This document shows, piece after piece, positions 1 through 9,281 of a stretch of DNA of 64,000 nt. Below the pieces are notes generated by a model. That model ran no database searches. It saw nothing but the letters and a program-made list of their open reading frames with translations, and was not told where the DNA came from. The position numbers and the translations under genes were made by a program. The DNA is taken from NCBI RefSeq assembly GCF_030161575.1, contig NZ_BSUL01000001.1:1717809-1781808 (forward strand), in the 5' to 3' direction. Each line of letters opens with the position of its first letter. Position 1 is the stretch's first letter. Source of the stretch: Arenivirga flava (lineage in GTDB: Bacteria; Actinomycetota; Actinomycetes; Actinomycetales; Microbacteriaceae).

Positions 1-39
1 TACAGGATCGCGTCCCCTCGTCGACGCCGGAGGGGGCGC

Positions 40-930
40 TTACTCCAGGCCGGCGGCGAAGTCGCGCAGCCAGGGCTTGAGCTCCTTGCCGAGGTCGTCG
101 CGCTCGCTGGCGAGCTGCACGATCGCCTTGATGTAGTCGAGGCGGTCGCCGGTGTCGTAGCGGCGACCCCGGAACACGACGCCGTAGACGCCGCCGGCGA
201 TGTCCTTGTCGCTGAGCTCGAGCATCGCGTCCGTCAGCTGGATCTCGCCGCCCTTGCCCGGCTCGGTGCGCTCGAGCACCTCGAAGATCTCGGGCTGCAG
301 CACGTAGCGGCCGATGATCGCGTAGTTGGAGGGCGCGGTGCCCGGAGCCGGCTTCTCGACGAGGCCGACGACCTTGACCACGTCGTCCTCGTCGGTCGCC
401 TCGACGGTGGCGACGCCGTACATGTGCGCGACGGCGGGGTCGACCTCGAGCAGCGCCACGACGGTGGCGCCCTTGCCCTCGGCGACCTCGAGCATGCGGG
501 TGAGCAGCGGGTCGCGCTCGTCGATGATGTCGTCACCGAGCAGCACCGCGAAGGGCTCGTGGCCGACGTGCATCTTGGCGCGCAGCACCGCGTGGCCGAG
601 TCCCTTGGGGTCGCCCTGGCGCACGTAGTGCATGTCGGCGAGCTCGGTGGAGTAGTTCACCTTCTCGAGCTTGGCCGTGTCGCCCTTGGCCGCGAGGGTC
701 GCCTCGAGCTCGGTCATGCGGTCGAAGTGGTTCTCGAGGGCGTTCTTGTTGCGCCCCGTGATCATGAGCACGTCGGTCAGGCCGGAGTTCACGGCCTCCT
801 CGACGACGTACTGGATGGCCGGCTTGTCGACGACCGGCAGCATCTCCTTCGGCATGGCCTTGGTGGCGGGCAGGAAGCGGGTGCCGAGCCCGGCGGCAGG
901 GATCACTGCCTTGGTCACACGTTCAGTCAT
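40..930 (-). CDS. galU: UTP--glucose-1-phosphate uridylyltransferase
   Basis: Makes UDP-glucose from UTP and glucose-1-phosphate, a cytoplasmic step feeding cell-wall and exopolysaccharide sugars. The N-terminal nucleotide-binding signature PAAGLGTRFLPATKAMPKEM begins about residue 11 and is followed by LPVVDKPAIQYVVEEA; the GDD metal site (LLGDDIID) lies near residue 135 and VEKP near 193. Length (296 aa) is normal for GalU. ATG at 930 is preferred; a GTG two codons upstream (936) is possible. It is transcribed divergently from the 5-formyl-THF cyclo-ligase gene, an order common in actinobacteria. Identification is firm. Confidence 0.96.
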   Translation of the reverse strand: MTERVTKAVIPAAGLGTRFLPATKAMPKEMLPVVDKPAIQYVVEEAVNSGLTDVLMITGRNKNALENHFDRMTELEATLAAKGDTAKLEKVNYSTELADMHYVRQGDPKGLGHAVLRAKMHVGHEPFAVLLGDDIIDERDPLLTRMLEVAEGKGATVVALLEVDPAVAHMYGVATVEATDEDDVVKVVGLVEKPAPGTAPSNYAIIGRYVLQPEIFEVLERTEPGKGGEIQLTDAMLELSDKDIAGGVYGVVFRGRRYDTGDRLDYIKAIVQLASERDDLGKELKPWLRDFAAGLE

Positions 931-1080
931 GGGCACACCCTACAAGGCGGCCCCCGTCCGCGGCAGGCGGCGGGGCCGGCGCAGCGGCGAGCGGATGCAC
1001 CCGGCGGATGCGGCGCGCGCTCGGCCCGCATCCGCTCACCCTCGCGCTGCTCGCATCCGCTCGCCCCTAGGATGGGCGGC

Positions 1081-1659
1081 ATGTCGCCGGACATCCACGC
1101 CGAGAAGCGCGCCCTGCGCGCGGAGCTCCGCGAGCGACGCCGCACGATGACCGTGACGGAGCGCGAGCACGCCACCGAGCAGTTCGGCGAGCGGCTGCGC
1201 GAGCTGGTCGCCGCGACGGGCGCCCGCAGTCTGTCGGCGTACCTCTCCTCCACGGACGAGCCGAACGTGCGCCCCTTCCTCAACTGGGCGCACGAGCAGG
1301 GCATCCGCGTGCTGCTGCCGATCACCCGCGACGACGGCCTGCTCGACTGGGCGGTCGGCGACGGTGAGAGCGAGCGCGAGGGCCTGTTCGGCCTGCCGGA
1401 GGTCGTCGGCGAGGTGCTCAGCCCCTTCGCGATCGACGAGGTCGACCTGATCCTCGTGCCCGCCGCCAGCGTCGATGCGAGCGGCATGCGGCTCGGTTGG
1501 GGTCGCGGCTACTTCGACAAGACCCTCGGCTCGATGGAGCGCCGTCCGCCCGCCTACGCAGTCGTCTTCGACAGCGAGTTCGTCGACGTCGTACCGAGCG
1601 AACCCCACGACCAGCCGGTCGACGGGGTCGTGACCCCGAGCGCCGTGCGCGCCCTCTGA
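1081..1659 (+). CDS. 5-formyltetrahydrofolate cyclo-ligase
   Basis: ATP-dependent conversion of 5-formyl-THF to 5,10-methenyl-THF in one-carbon metabolism. The 192-aa product starts MSPDIHAEKRALR, with the conserved early Lys/Arg, and carries the family signature RLGWGRGYFDK about residues 139-149 that binds ATP phosphate and Mg. Length fits the family. ATG at 1081 is chosen because the family begins just before the KRALR helix; the frame is open far upstream only because of GC bias. It heads a + strand run with the FmdB-like and MscL genes. Confidence 0.93.
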   Translation: MSPDIHAEKRALRAELRERRRTMTVTEREHATEQFGERLRELVAATGARSLSAYLSSTDEPNVRPFLNWAHEQGIRVLLPITRDDGLLDWAVGDGESEREGLFGLPEVVGEVLSPFAIDEVDLILVPAASVDASGMRLGWGRGYFDKTLGSMERRPPAYAVVFDSEFVDVVPSEPHDQPVDGVVTPSAVRAL

Positions 1660-1693
1660 CCAGCTCCATCCCCCTCCCACCCGGAAGAACGCC

Positions 1694-1975
1694 GTGCCCA
1701 CGTACTCTTATCGCTGCACCGTCTGCGAGAACGCCTTCGACATCCAGCAGTCCTTCTCGGACGCGAGCCTGACGGTCTGCCCCGCCTGCGGCGGCGGGCT
1801 GCGCAAGATCTTCAGCGCGGTCGGCGTGACGTTCAACGGCTCCGGGTTCTACCGCACCGACTCGCGCTCGTCGTCGGGATCGTCCTCGTCGGGGTCGGGG
1901 TCGTCCTCGTCGGGCTCGAAGCCCGCGGCGAAGAGCTCGAGCAGCGGTTCCACCAGCGCCTCGTCCAGCAGCTGA
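1694..1975 (+). CDS. FmdB-family zinc ribbon protein
   Basis: Small regulatory-type zinc ribbon of 93 aa. Two CxxC knuckles, C8-T-V-C11 and C29-P-A-C32, are followed by a GxxRKIFSxVGVTF segment typical of the FmdB (PF09723) family. The C-terminal 30 residues are a Ser/Gly-rich low-complexity tail encoded by tcgtcg/ggg repeats. Starts at GTG 1694 with an upstream GAAGAA. It lies between the cyclo-ligase and mscL, a frequent actinobacterial order. The molecular role of the family is not well established; it is often adjacent to amide/folate or channel genes. Confidence 0.88.
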   Translation: MPTYSYRCTVCENAFDIQQSFSDASLTVCPACGGGLRKIFSAVGVTFNGSGFYRTDSRSSSGSSSSGSGSSSSGSKPAAKSSSSGSTSASSSS

Positions 1976-1997
1976 GATCGAACGGAAGCAAGGAGAC

Positions 1998-2438
1998 ATG
2001 ACCGTGCTCAAGGGATTCAAGGACTTCATCCTCCGCGGCAACGTGATCGAGCTCGCGGTGGCGGTGGTCATCGGGGCGTCGTTCACGGCGATCGTGAACG
2101 GATTCGTCACCGGCATCATCAATCCGGTGCTCGCGTTGCTCTTCGACACGGGAGACCTTGCCGCCGCTACCGTGCCGCTCGGCATGGGCCGCAATGCTCC
2201 GGAGCTCGGCTACGGCATCGTCATCTCGGCGATCATCCAGTTCATCATGGTCGCGGCGGTCGTCTACTTCGCCCTGATCGTGCCGATGAACTACCTGAAG
2301 AAGGTGCAGTTCCGCAAGAAGGCCGAGGAGCCGGCCGTCGTCGAGCCGGCCCCGCCGACCGACACCGAGCTGCTCGTCGAGATCCGCGACCTGCTGCAGT
2401 CGGCGCACAACGATCGCAAGAAGTCCGAGAGCGCGTAG
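1998..2438 (+). CDS. mscL: Large-conductance mechanosensitive channel MscL
   Basis: Homopentameric stretch-activated channel that releases solutes on hypo-osmotic shock. The 146-aa protein starts MTVLKGFKDFILRGNVIELA, the hallmark MscL N-terminus with its amphipathic helix; TM1 spans about residues 15-45 (AVAVVIGASFTAIVNGFV) and TM2 about 73-100 (ISAIIQFIMVAAVVYF). The charged C-terminal helix (EIRDLLQSAHNDRKK) forms the cytoplasmic bundle. The ATG follows an AAGGAG ribosome site. A longer periplasmic loop than E. coli MscL is normal in actinobacteria. Confidence 0.96.
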   Translation: MTVLKGFKDFILRGNVIELAVAVVIGASFTAIVNGFVTGIINPVLALLFDTGDLAAATVPLGMGRNAPELGYGIVISAIIQFIMVAAVVYFALIVPMNYLKKVQFRKKAEEPAVVEPAPPTDTELLVEIRDLLQSAHNDRKKSESA

Positions 2439-2454
2439 CGCCCGGCGCGCGCGC

Positions 2455-2718
2455 TCAGCCCCAGTGCGGCGGCTTGTCGGCGCGCAGGCGCTCGTCGTTC
2501 TCGGAGGACGAGTGGCGCCGCGGCTCCGGCGCGGGGTTCGGGTCGCTGCCCGGCACCGGCTCGGTGCGCACGCGGCGGTTCGGCCGGCGCGGGCGCGGTG
2601 CCTGCCCCTCCTCGACGGGGAGAGCGGATGCGGGCGCCGGCGCGGCCGGCTCCGTCACGTCCGCGGTGTCGCCGGTCGGCGCATCCGCTCGGGCGTCGGG
2701 GCGGTCCGCCCCGGTCAC
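2455..2718 (-). CDS. Conserved hypothetical acidic/Pro-rich protein
   Basis: 87-aa protein of unknown function. Mostly disordered: an Asp/Ala/Pro-rich first half, an Arg/Pro stretch (RPRRPNRRVR), and a better-structured C-terminus ENDERLRADKPPHWG that looks like the conserved part. GTG start at 2718 overlaps the stop of the upstream helicase-like gene by four bases (GTGA), so the two are probably translationally coupled. Its 3' end converges on mscL 16 bp away. No catalytic motif is visible. Confidence 0.7.
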   Translation of the reverse strand: MTGADRPDARADAPTGDTADVTEPAAPAPASALPVEEGQAPRPRRPNRRVRTEPVPGSDPNPAPEPRRHSSSENDERLRADKPPHWG

Positions 2719-5700
2719 GCGCCCGGCAGCGCGGGCACCGGCTGCGTGTCGCTGCGGCCGGCCGCGCCGAGCGCCTGCGCGATGCGGTCGGCGACCGCGT
2801 CGGGGTCGGCGAAGAGCTCGAAGGAGTGCACACGCTCGTAGGACCAGCCGAGGCGCCGCAGCTGCTCGGGGCGCTGGCGCAGCACCTCGCGCAGGCTCCC
2901 CTCGCCGAGCGCGCGGTCGCTCTCGACGACGAGGCCCTTGTCGCGGTAGCCGACGACGAGACCCAGCGCGCCGCGGTAGCCGAGCGCCGTGCGCAGACCG
3001 CGCTGCTCGAGTCGCCGGGCGAGGTCGGTGAGCATCGGGTCGCTGTCGTCCTGCAGGGGCGCCTCGCCGCCGCGCGACTGGATCTCCCGCAGGATCTCGG
3101 CCAGCAGCACGACGCCGCGGCCCATCCGGTGCTCCTCGACGTGCTCGGGCTTGAAGGCGCTCACGATGACCATGCCGCGCCGGGCCCGGGTCATGGCGAC
3201 GGCGAGCAGGCGCTCGCCCTCGGGGCCGCCGAGCGCGCCGAACTCGCTGAGCAGACGGCCGTGGGGCGTGCGGCCATAGCCGATCGAGAAGATCACGCGG
3301 TCGCGGCTCTGCTCCACGGCCTGCTCGAGCGTCGCGATGAGCAGGGCTCCGCGCGGTCGCGCACGAGGAAGTCGACGAGCTCGCTGCGGGCTCGCAGCGC
3401 CGTGGTGACCTCGCGCTGCAGGCGGGCGGCGTGCTTGCGACTCGCGGTGACGACCATGAGCGACTCGTTCGGGCGCTGGCGGGCGTGCTCGAGCACGAGC
3501 GCGACGACCCGGCCCAGCTCGGCGTCGGGGCTCTCGACCGCGCCGGAGATCGAGTCGGGCATGCCCGAGCCGTCGCGCAGCAGCTCGAGGCCGATGCTGT
3601 CGTGGCCGAGGAAGGAACCGGCCCACGGGAGCGCCGCGATGCGTCCGCCGTAGAAGCGGCGGTTCACGAGCCCGGCGAGGTCGTCGCCGCCGGCGCGGTA
3701 GCTGCGGGTGAGCTCGCGCTGCGGCAGGAGCGCGGCGAGCGCGCTGTAGGCGGAGTGCTCCTCGGGGGTCTCGGCGACCTCCTCCTCGGGCTCCGCATCC
3801 GGCGCCTGCAGCGCGAAGTCCTCGGCGGCGGCCGGCACCTCGCCGACGGCGATGCGGAACGGTCGTGCGGCCTGCGTCACCGGGTCGCCGACCACGACCA
3901 CCTGACGGGAGCGGCGGATGGCGGGCACGGTCTCGGCGAGGCTCATCGAGCCAGCGTCGAGCAGCACGACCGCGTCGAAGCCCATGCCCTCGGGCAGCAG
4001 CGGCACCTCGTACGGCGAGGCGAGCCAGACCGGGGCGAGGAAGCGGGTGAGGTGCGGTGCCGCGCGGTGCAGCTCGTCGGCGTCGACGGCGTCGCCGCGC
4101 AGCAGCTGCTTGAGCTTGGCGGCCTCCTCGGGCCAGTCGACGAGACCGAGCTTCCAGTTCTCGGCGAGCTGCCACGCGAGCAGCTGCGCGCTGCCGGCGG
4201 TGTGCGCCTCGTCGACGAGCCGGAAGTCGGCCTCGAGCCGGTCGAGCACGCTCGTGTTGGCGCCGAGCAGCGCGCGCTCGCTCTGCAGCAGCGACTCGAG
4301 CGCCGACTTCCACCAGGCCAGTTCGAGCTCGCCCGCCACGCGCGGGCCCTCGATGCGGCGGGCCGCGAAGTCGTCGAGCAGGTCGGCGAGGTCGATGCCG
4401 TGCAGCTCGCGGGCGAGGGCGCTGCGCTCGCGCAGGTTGGCCAGCGCCTCCTCGTCCGCCGCCAGCGCGTCGAGACGGGCCTGCAGCTCCGCGAGCGGCA
4501 TCGCCGTGAGCACCTCGTCGCCGTGGAGGCCCAGCGGACCGTCGAGCGCCGAGAGGTCCTGCTGCATCTGCTGGTAGGCGCGGTAGACGTCCGCGATGCC
4601 CGTGGGCACCTGCGGCTCGACGCCGGCGCGCGCGTAGCGCTGCCAGAGCTGGCGCTGCTGCTGGATCTCGACGAGGAACCCGTGCAGATCGCCGACGTGC
4701 ACGCCCGGGCGCAGGTACTCGCGGGCGAGCTTCTTGAGCCGGCGCCGGTTGCCGCCCGACATGTCGCCGCCGTCGCGGCGCGGGGCGGTGGCGGCGATGA
4801 GCTCGCCGAGGGACCGGTCGAAGACGACGGGCTGGAACCGGTCGAGGGTGTCGCGGATGCCGGCGAGGAGCGACAGGTACTGCCCGAGCTCCTGGATGGT
4901 GCCGAAGGGGCGCATGCGGCTCTCGGCGATGACCGGGCGCGCGAGGTCGAGCAGCTCCTGCAGCCCGCCGTTCGCGAGGCGGCTCACCGTGCGGTGAGCC
5001 TCGATGGCCTGCTCGGCGCTGCCGAAGTCGGCGCCGTGCCAGGCCGAGTCGCGCGGGCCGAAGCGGAACTCGCCGAGGTCGGCGAGCTCGCTGAGCACCC
5101 GGGCGACGGCGGCACGGTCGGTGGCGAGCGCCTCGAGGGTGCGGCGCGGCAGGCGCGCCGTGGTCGTGGGCGGATCGGGCAGCAGCGCGAGCCGGCTGAG
5201 CTCCTGCAGGCACTCGAGCACCGACACGCCCATGCCGGGGTCCTTCGGCGTGAGCGCCCGGCGGTACTCGAGCAGCACGCCGCGCAGGCGCACGAGGGCG
5301 TTGTCGACCTCGGCCAGCTGCGGACGCTTCGCCTTCTCGTTGCGCGAGATGCCGCGCAGCACCGCGCGGCGCGGCTCGCCGGTCGGCGCCCCGACACCGG
5401 GCAGACCGATGTCGCTGAAGCGGCGCACGAGTCCCTGCAGGCTCGCCCGCCGGGGGCTGACGACGAGCACGCGCTTGTTCGCCGCGACGAGCGCGCCGAT
5501 GGCGTTGACGACGGTCTGCGTCGCGCCGGTGCCCGGCAGCGCGGTGAGCACGAGGGAGTTGCCGGCGGCGATGTGCGCGACCGCCTCCTCCTGCTCCGGG
5601 TCCGCGTCGAGCAGCAGGGTGTCGAGCCCCGGCTCGCGCTCGTCGCTGGGCACCACGTCGGCCGGCAGGCGGCTCTCGGTGACGGCCCACTTGGCGGAGG

Positions 5701-6493
5701 GGTTGCCCGCGAGCGCGTCGAGCACCGGATGCGCGGGAGCCGTGACGTCGGCGGCCAACGCCGCCCCCGCATCCGCGAAGGAGGAGACGACGAGGCGCGG
5801 CTGCACCGCGAAGAAGCCGAGGTGCGCGGTGAGGCCGCGCAGCCGGTCGATGATGGGGTTCGGGCTGAACGAGGAGCCCTGCTCGGTGAGGGCGACGAAG
5901 GCCTTCGGGTCGATCTCGATGCCGTACTGCTCGGCCAGCGCCGCCGCGAGCGCGGGGTTCAGCTTGGCGGTGCCGCGCAGGGTCAGCTCGAAGTCGTGAC
6001 CGTAGCGGCGCAGCGCGAGCGGACGCAGCAGGATCGGCCCGCGGAACTGCTCGCCCTCGTGCCGCCACTCGGCCATGCCGATGCCCAGGTGCACGCTGTC
6101 GATGCCGCGGGTGGTGGCCAGCTCGTGGCCCTTCGCGGCGATCTCCTCGGCGGCGGCGGTGGCGGCGGCGAAGGCGCGGTCGTCGCGCAGCAGGCTCGAG
6201 AGCAGGGTGGGACGGCCGGTGATGAACTGCGCGAGCCCGCCCGGGTGGGTGGTTCCGAGCTCGATGCCGGTGCGGGGGGTGTCCTCGAAGTGCAGCAACG
6301 GGCTCGTTCCGCCGACGGCGGCGAGCTCCTCGCGCCAGGCGGCCCACACGGGCTCGGCGACATTCACGGGGGTGTACTCCTCGTCTGCCCAGCTGACGGC
6401 GTCGGGCTTGACCCGCAGCCGGCCTCCGCCGAGGTGCAGCGGATGGCCGACCGTCTGGTCGTCGTCTTCCACTCGGCGTTCGGCACGGCGCAT
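2715..6493 (-). CDS. Helicase-like protein with degenerate ATPase motifs and C-terminal MTES_1575-type nuclease domain (frameshifted)
   Basis: About 1,259 aa once one base is restored. The reading frame breaks at 3344-3346, where the coding strand reads ccc and one extra C would join FLVRDRAEP to LLIATLEQAVEQ. Superfamily 1 layout is visible but the motifs are decayed: the P-loop near residue 320 reads PGTGATQT (Gln in place of the Walker A Lys) and the Walker B near 841 reads LLDAGS rather than DEAS; GDPVTQ and VAMTRARRG (motif VI) remain. The last ~95 residues (LGWSYERVHSFELFADP) match the MTES_1575 restriction-endonuclease-like domain. Function is unproven; a DNA-repair or defence role is possible. 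Confidence 0.78.
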
Positions 6494-6562
6494 GGGTGCC
6501 ACTGTAGGCCCGCGGTCACGCGGATCCGGGCACCGTCGTGGAGTTTCGCCGTGTCCGTGCGC

Positions 6563-6898
6563 TCAGCGACGGGCGGCCCCGCGGCTGCGCAGCGCCGGCA
6601 GGAGCGAGAGCAGCAGGAGGGCCGCCGCGAGCGCGGTCAGGATCGCCGGCGTCCAGACGATCGCGGTGAACCACGCCGTGCTCAACGGGTCGTCCCCGCT
6701 GGTGGCGAGCAGCACCTCCCAGAAGCGCGCGCCGGGGTAGCGGTCGAGGGTGCGCATCGTGGCGACGAGGTTGTAGACGAGGCCGACGAGCGCGAAGCCG
6801 GCCAGGACGAGCGCGACGAGGCGCAGGGTGCGATCGGGGCGTGCGGGCGCATCCGCTCGCTGCTCCTCGGCTCGGTCGGCGCCTGCTGCCTCGCTCAT
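6563..6898 (-). CDS. Small two-TM membrane protein, unknown function
   Basis: 111-aa hypothetical. After a hydrophilic, Ala/Arg/Asp-rich N-terminus (about 24 residues) there are two predicted membrane helices, LVALVLAGFALVGLVYNLV at about 27-45 and a C-terminal AILTALAAALLLLSLLPAL, joined by an extracytoplasmic loop with DRYPGARFWE and FTAIVW. The short basic tail RSRGAARR would be cytoplasmic by the positive-inside rule. ATG at 6898 chosen. It lies alone upstream of the helicase-like gene, 70 bp apart. Similar short membrane proteins are common in the group without known roles. Confidence 0.65.
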   Translation of the reverse strand: MSEAAGADRAEEQRADAPARPDRTLRLVALVLAGFALVGLVYNLVATMRTLDRYPGARFWEVLLATSGDDPLSTAWFTAIVWTPAILTALAAALLLLSLLPALRSRGAARR

Positions 6899-6960
6899 CC
6901 GACCGACCCTAGCTCGGCAGGATGCGTGCCCGAAGGTGCCGCGCTCCCCTCGTCTCTCCT

Positions 6961-7019
6961 CAGATCGGCATCTTCCTGATGCTCCCCACGGCACAGAGCG
7001 GCAGGAACACGCCGATCTG
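6961..7019. repeat. 59-bp palindromic intergenic repeat, family B copy 1
   Basis: Outer arms CAGATCGGC and GCCGATCTG with inner matching halves TTCCTG and GCAGGAA, 11-bp loop. Exactly the same length as the copies at 53810 and 53981. It lies just 3' of the minus-strand SDR gene ending at 7111, so it may also act as a transcription stop. Confidence 0.8.
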
Positions 7020-7110
7020 CGGAGACGGGAGGAAGGGATGCGGGATGCGGCGGTGAGGCGCGAGGGCCCCGGCCGCGGGTGCGGTCGGGGCCCTCGGGGA
7101 GCGGGCGGGC

Positions 7111-7887
7111 TCAGTTGATGTGCGAGCCGCCGTTGATGTCGTACGTCGAGCCGGTGATGTAGGCCGACTCGTCGCTGAGCAGGAACGCGAAGAGGTTCGC
7201 GATGTCGTCGGCGGTCGCCTGGCGGCCCAGGGGCACGTCGGCGGCCAGCTTGGCCTCGAGCTCGTCGGTGGTGGCGCCGGCGCGGATGTCGGTGCTCACG
7301 ACGCCGGGCGTGACCGCGTTGACGGTGACGCCGGTGGGGCCGAGCTCGCGGGCCAGGGCGCGGGTGAAGCCGAGGATCGCGGCCTTGGCGGCCGAGTAGG
7401 GCACCTTGCCGAAGACGCCGCCGCCGCGCTGCGCGGAGACCGACGACATGTTGACGATGTGGCCGTGGCCGCGCTCGACCATGCCCTGCGCGACGCGCTT
7501 GGTGACGACGTAGGTTCCGGTCGCGTTGATGCCCATGACGCGGTTCCACTCGTCGAGCGTGGTGTCGAAGAAGGGCACGGGCGAGGTGATGCCGGCGATG
7601 TTCGCCAGGCCGCTGACGGGCGGCAGCGCGGCCTCGATGGCCGACACGGCCGCGTCGACGCTCGCCTCGTCGGTGACGTTCGCGGCGACGCCGATCGTGG
7701 GCACGCCGAACTCCTCGGCGACGAGGCGCGCGGTCTCCTCGGCCGCGGCGCCGTCGAGGTCGATGACGGCGACGGCGAAGCCGTCGCGCGCGACGCGGCG
7801 CGCGGTGGCGCGGCCGATGCCTCGCGGCGAGCCGCCTCCGGTGACGATGACGGTGCGGATGCCGGCGTCGGCGGTGTTCTGGGTCAT
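7111..7887 (-). CDS. SDR-family NAD(P)-dependent oxidoreductase
   Basis: 258-aa classical short-chain dehydrogenase. The Rossmann glycine motif TGGGSPRGIGRA starts about residue 16, the NNAG-type motif is NIAGI near 92, the catalytic Ser is in MSSVSAQ near 148 and the YSAAK pair near 162-166; C-terminus YITGSTYDINGGSHIN is FabG-like. Substrate cannot be read from sequence. It follows a TIM-barrel isomerase gene on the same strand 35 bp away, so a sugar/polyol or inositol-type substrate oxidised in the same small pathway is plausible. Palindromic element at 6961 follows it. Confidence 0.88.
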   Translation of the reverse strand: MTQNTADAGIRTVIVTGGGSPRGIGRATARRVARDGFAVAVIDLDGAAAEETARLVAEEFGVPTIGVAANVTDEASVDAAVSAIEAALPPVSGLANIAGITSPVPFFDTTLDEWNRVMGINATGTYVVTKRVAQGMVERGHGHIVNMSSVSAQRGGGVFGKVPYSAAKAAILGFTRALARELGPTGVTVNAVTPGVVSTDIRAGATTDELEAKLAADVPLGRQATADDIANLFAFLLSDESAYITGSTYDINGGSHIN

Positions 7888-7922
7888 GGTGTGTTCCTCG
7901 GTCGTTCGATTCGGTGCGGTGT

Positions 7923-8765
7923 TCAGGCCTTCGCGGCGTCGAGCAGGTGGGAGACCAGTTCGCCCGCGGCGCGTGCGGCCGCGGGGCGGTCGTCGTCCTC
8001 CACGTCGCGGGTCTCGAGCTCGAGGGCGAGCACGCCCTCGTAGCGGTGCTCCGTCAGCGATGCGGCGAGGTCGGCGAAATCGACCTGGCCGTTGCCGATG
8101 GAGTGGTGGATGTAGCCCCGTTCGGCGTCGCGCAGGTGCACGTGGCGCGTGCGGTCGCCGAAGCGGTCCAGGAAGGCGCGCGGCGTGCCCCCGCTGGCGA
8201 CGATGTGGCTGACGTCGCAGACGGCGCCGATCGAGTCGGGCAGCCGCTCGTAGAGCGCCGCGGAGCGCTCCTCGTCCCAGAGGAAGCGGAAGAAGTGCGG
8301 GGCCTCGACCCAGAGCTCGATGCCGCGGTCGCGAGCGAGACCGTCGATCCAGGTGAGCTGCTCGACGACCCGGTCGAGGTCGGCCTCGAAGCTCTCGACG
8401 GCGTCGTGGGACTGGCGGCCGTTCGGCAGCACGAGCGCGTCGGAGCCGATCGCGACGGCGAGGTCGAGCAGACGGTGCACGTGCTGCTCGCGGGCGGCGC
8501 GGGCCTCGTCGTCGAGCACGGCGTTGAGGTCGCCGACGTCGGCGTTGATGGAGCGCACCCGCAGGCCTGACGCGTTCACGGTCGCGGCGACCTGCTCCAC
8601 TGCGGCCTCGTCGAGCACGTACGGCACGTGGTCGCAGACGCCCGGCAGCGCGCCGAGGTCGATGACCCGGAAGCCGAGGTCGGCGATGGTGGCCAGCGCC
8701 AGGTCGAGCGGCAGGTGGCGCAGGGTGATCGTGGAGCAGGCGATCCGCTCGGCGTCGAGGCTCAC
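7923..8765 (-). CDS. Sugar phosphate isomerase/epimerase (xylose isomerase-like TIM barrel)
   Basis: 280-aa AP-endonuclease-2/xylose-isomerase-like fold protein. Metal-site residues expected for the family are seen: Glu in ELWVEAPHFFRF (about 151), Asp and His in VCDVSHIVASG (about 185), His in RHVHLRD (about 212) and Glu in LALELE (about 250). The start is GTG at 8765. It is the promoter-proximal gene of a two-gene unit with the SDR at 7111, under the promoter at 8799-8827. The exact substrate is unknown; inositol- or hexulose-type sugars are usual for the family. Confidence 0.82.
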   Translation of the reverse strand: MSLDAERIACSTITLRHLPLDLALATIADLGFRVIDLGALPGVCDHVPYVLDEAAVEQVAATVNASGLRVRSINADVGDLNAVLDDEARAAREQHVHRLLDLAVAIGSDALVLPNGRQSHDAVESFEADLDRVVEQLTWIDGLARDRGIELWVEAPHFFRFLWDEERSAALYERLPDSIGAVCDVSHIVASGGTPRAFLDRFGDRTRHVHLRDAERGYIHHSIGNGQVDFADLAASLTEHRYEGVLALELETRDVEDDDRPAAARAAGELVSHLLDAAKA

Positions 8766-8798
8766 GTGGTTCTCTCTCTCTTCGAGGACGTCGGTCGC

Positions 8799-8827
8799 AG
8801 CTTATGTGTCTAATTGTTAACAGTCAA
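8799..8827 (-). promoter_or_regulatory. Promoter with TGTTAACA operator for the isomerase-SDR unit
   Basis: On the minus strand TTGACT (-35) and TAAGCT (-10) are separated by 17 bp. The spacer contains the 8-bp palindrome TGTTAACA (8815-8822), well placed for a repressor. This is the only AT-rich patch in the neighbourhood. The regulator is not identifiable here. Confidence 0.55.
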
Positions 8828-8840
8828 TCGAGGCGACGAA

Positions 8841-8874
8841 AAGGGGCGCCGGACCATCCGGTCCGACGCCCCTT
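8841..8874 (-). terminator. Rho-independent terminator after the HesB-like gene
   Basis: A 15-bp stem with one mismatch (AAGGGGCG and CGCCCCTT outer arms, CGGACC and GGTCCG inner arms) around a 4-nt loop, followed on the minus strand by TTTTC. It starts 12 bp beyond the stop codon at 8886. Confidence 0.85.
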
Positions 8875-8885
8875 CCGAAGCCTGC

Positions 8886-9176
8886 TCAGGCCTCCTGCAC
8901 GCCGATGGCGAAGCGCACGGAGCCGTCCTGCTCGACCTGCGCATCCAGCACCTTGTCATCGAGCACCTGCGCCGCGGTGGGCTCGAGGAAGACGCGGGCG
9001 CCGCCCTCCTCCACCACCGTGTCGGCCTCGAGCGGCTCGGGCACGAGCGACAGCGCGAAGTCAGTGGGGCCGCGGTCGGCGCCGTCGATGCGGAGCCCGC
9101 CGGTCTCGGTGCCGGGGTTCTGCTCGACGATGGTCTTGACGACGTTGGTCGCGTTCTCGGTCAGGGTGAGCGTCAT
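8886..9176 (-). CDS. HesB/IscA-like protein lacking cysteines
   Basis: 96-aa protein beginning MTLTLTENATNVVKTIVEQN with the overall A-type carrier pattern (TETGGLRI, ARVFLEPTAAQVLDD, RFAIG). True IscA/HesB carriers need three cysteines (one central, CGC at the C-terminus); this protein contains none, so it cannot ligate Fe-S in the usual way. Comparable cysteine-free versions are common in actinobacterial annotations as 'Fe-S assembly protein HesB'. ATG at 9176 is chosen over an upstream in-frame extension because it starts the conserved region and follows GGATTCC/GGAAGG-like sequence. Single-gene unit with its own terminator. Confidence 0.75.
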   Translation of the reverse strand: MTLTLTENATNVVKTIVEQNPGTETGGLRIDGADRGPTDFALSLVPEPLEADTVVEEGGARVFLEPTAAQVLDDKVLDAQVEQDGSVRFAIGVQEA

Positions 9177-9281
9177 GATGGGAATCCTTCCGTCGTGGAC
9201 AACGTGCGCTCCACCCTTCCGACTCCCCCGCTCGAGGGCCAAACGGACGGACGGTTTGCGGAGGGAGCGCACACGGGCCGC

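Noticed and set aside
3431-6979. Long open frame (about 1,180 codons) antisense to the helicase-like gene
   Set aside because: No family resemblance, strongly Arg/Gly/Glu-biased as expected for the complement of high-GC codons; the opposite strand has clear motifs.
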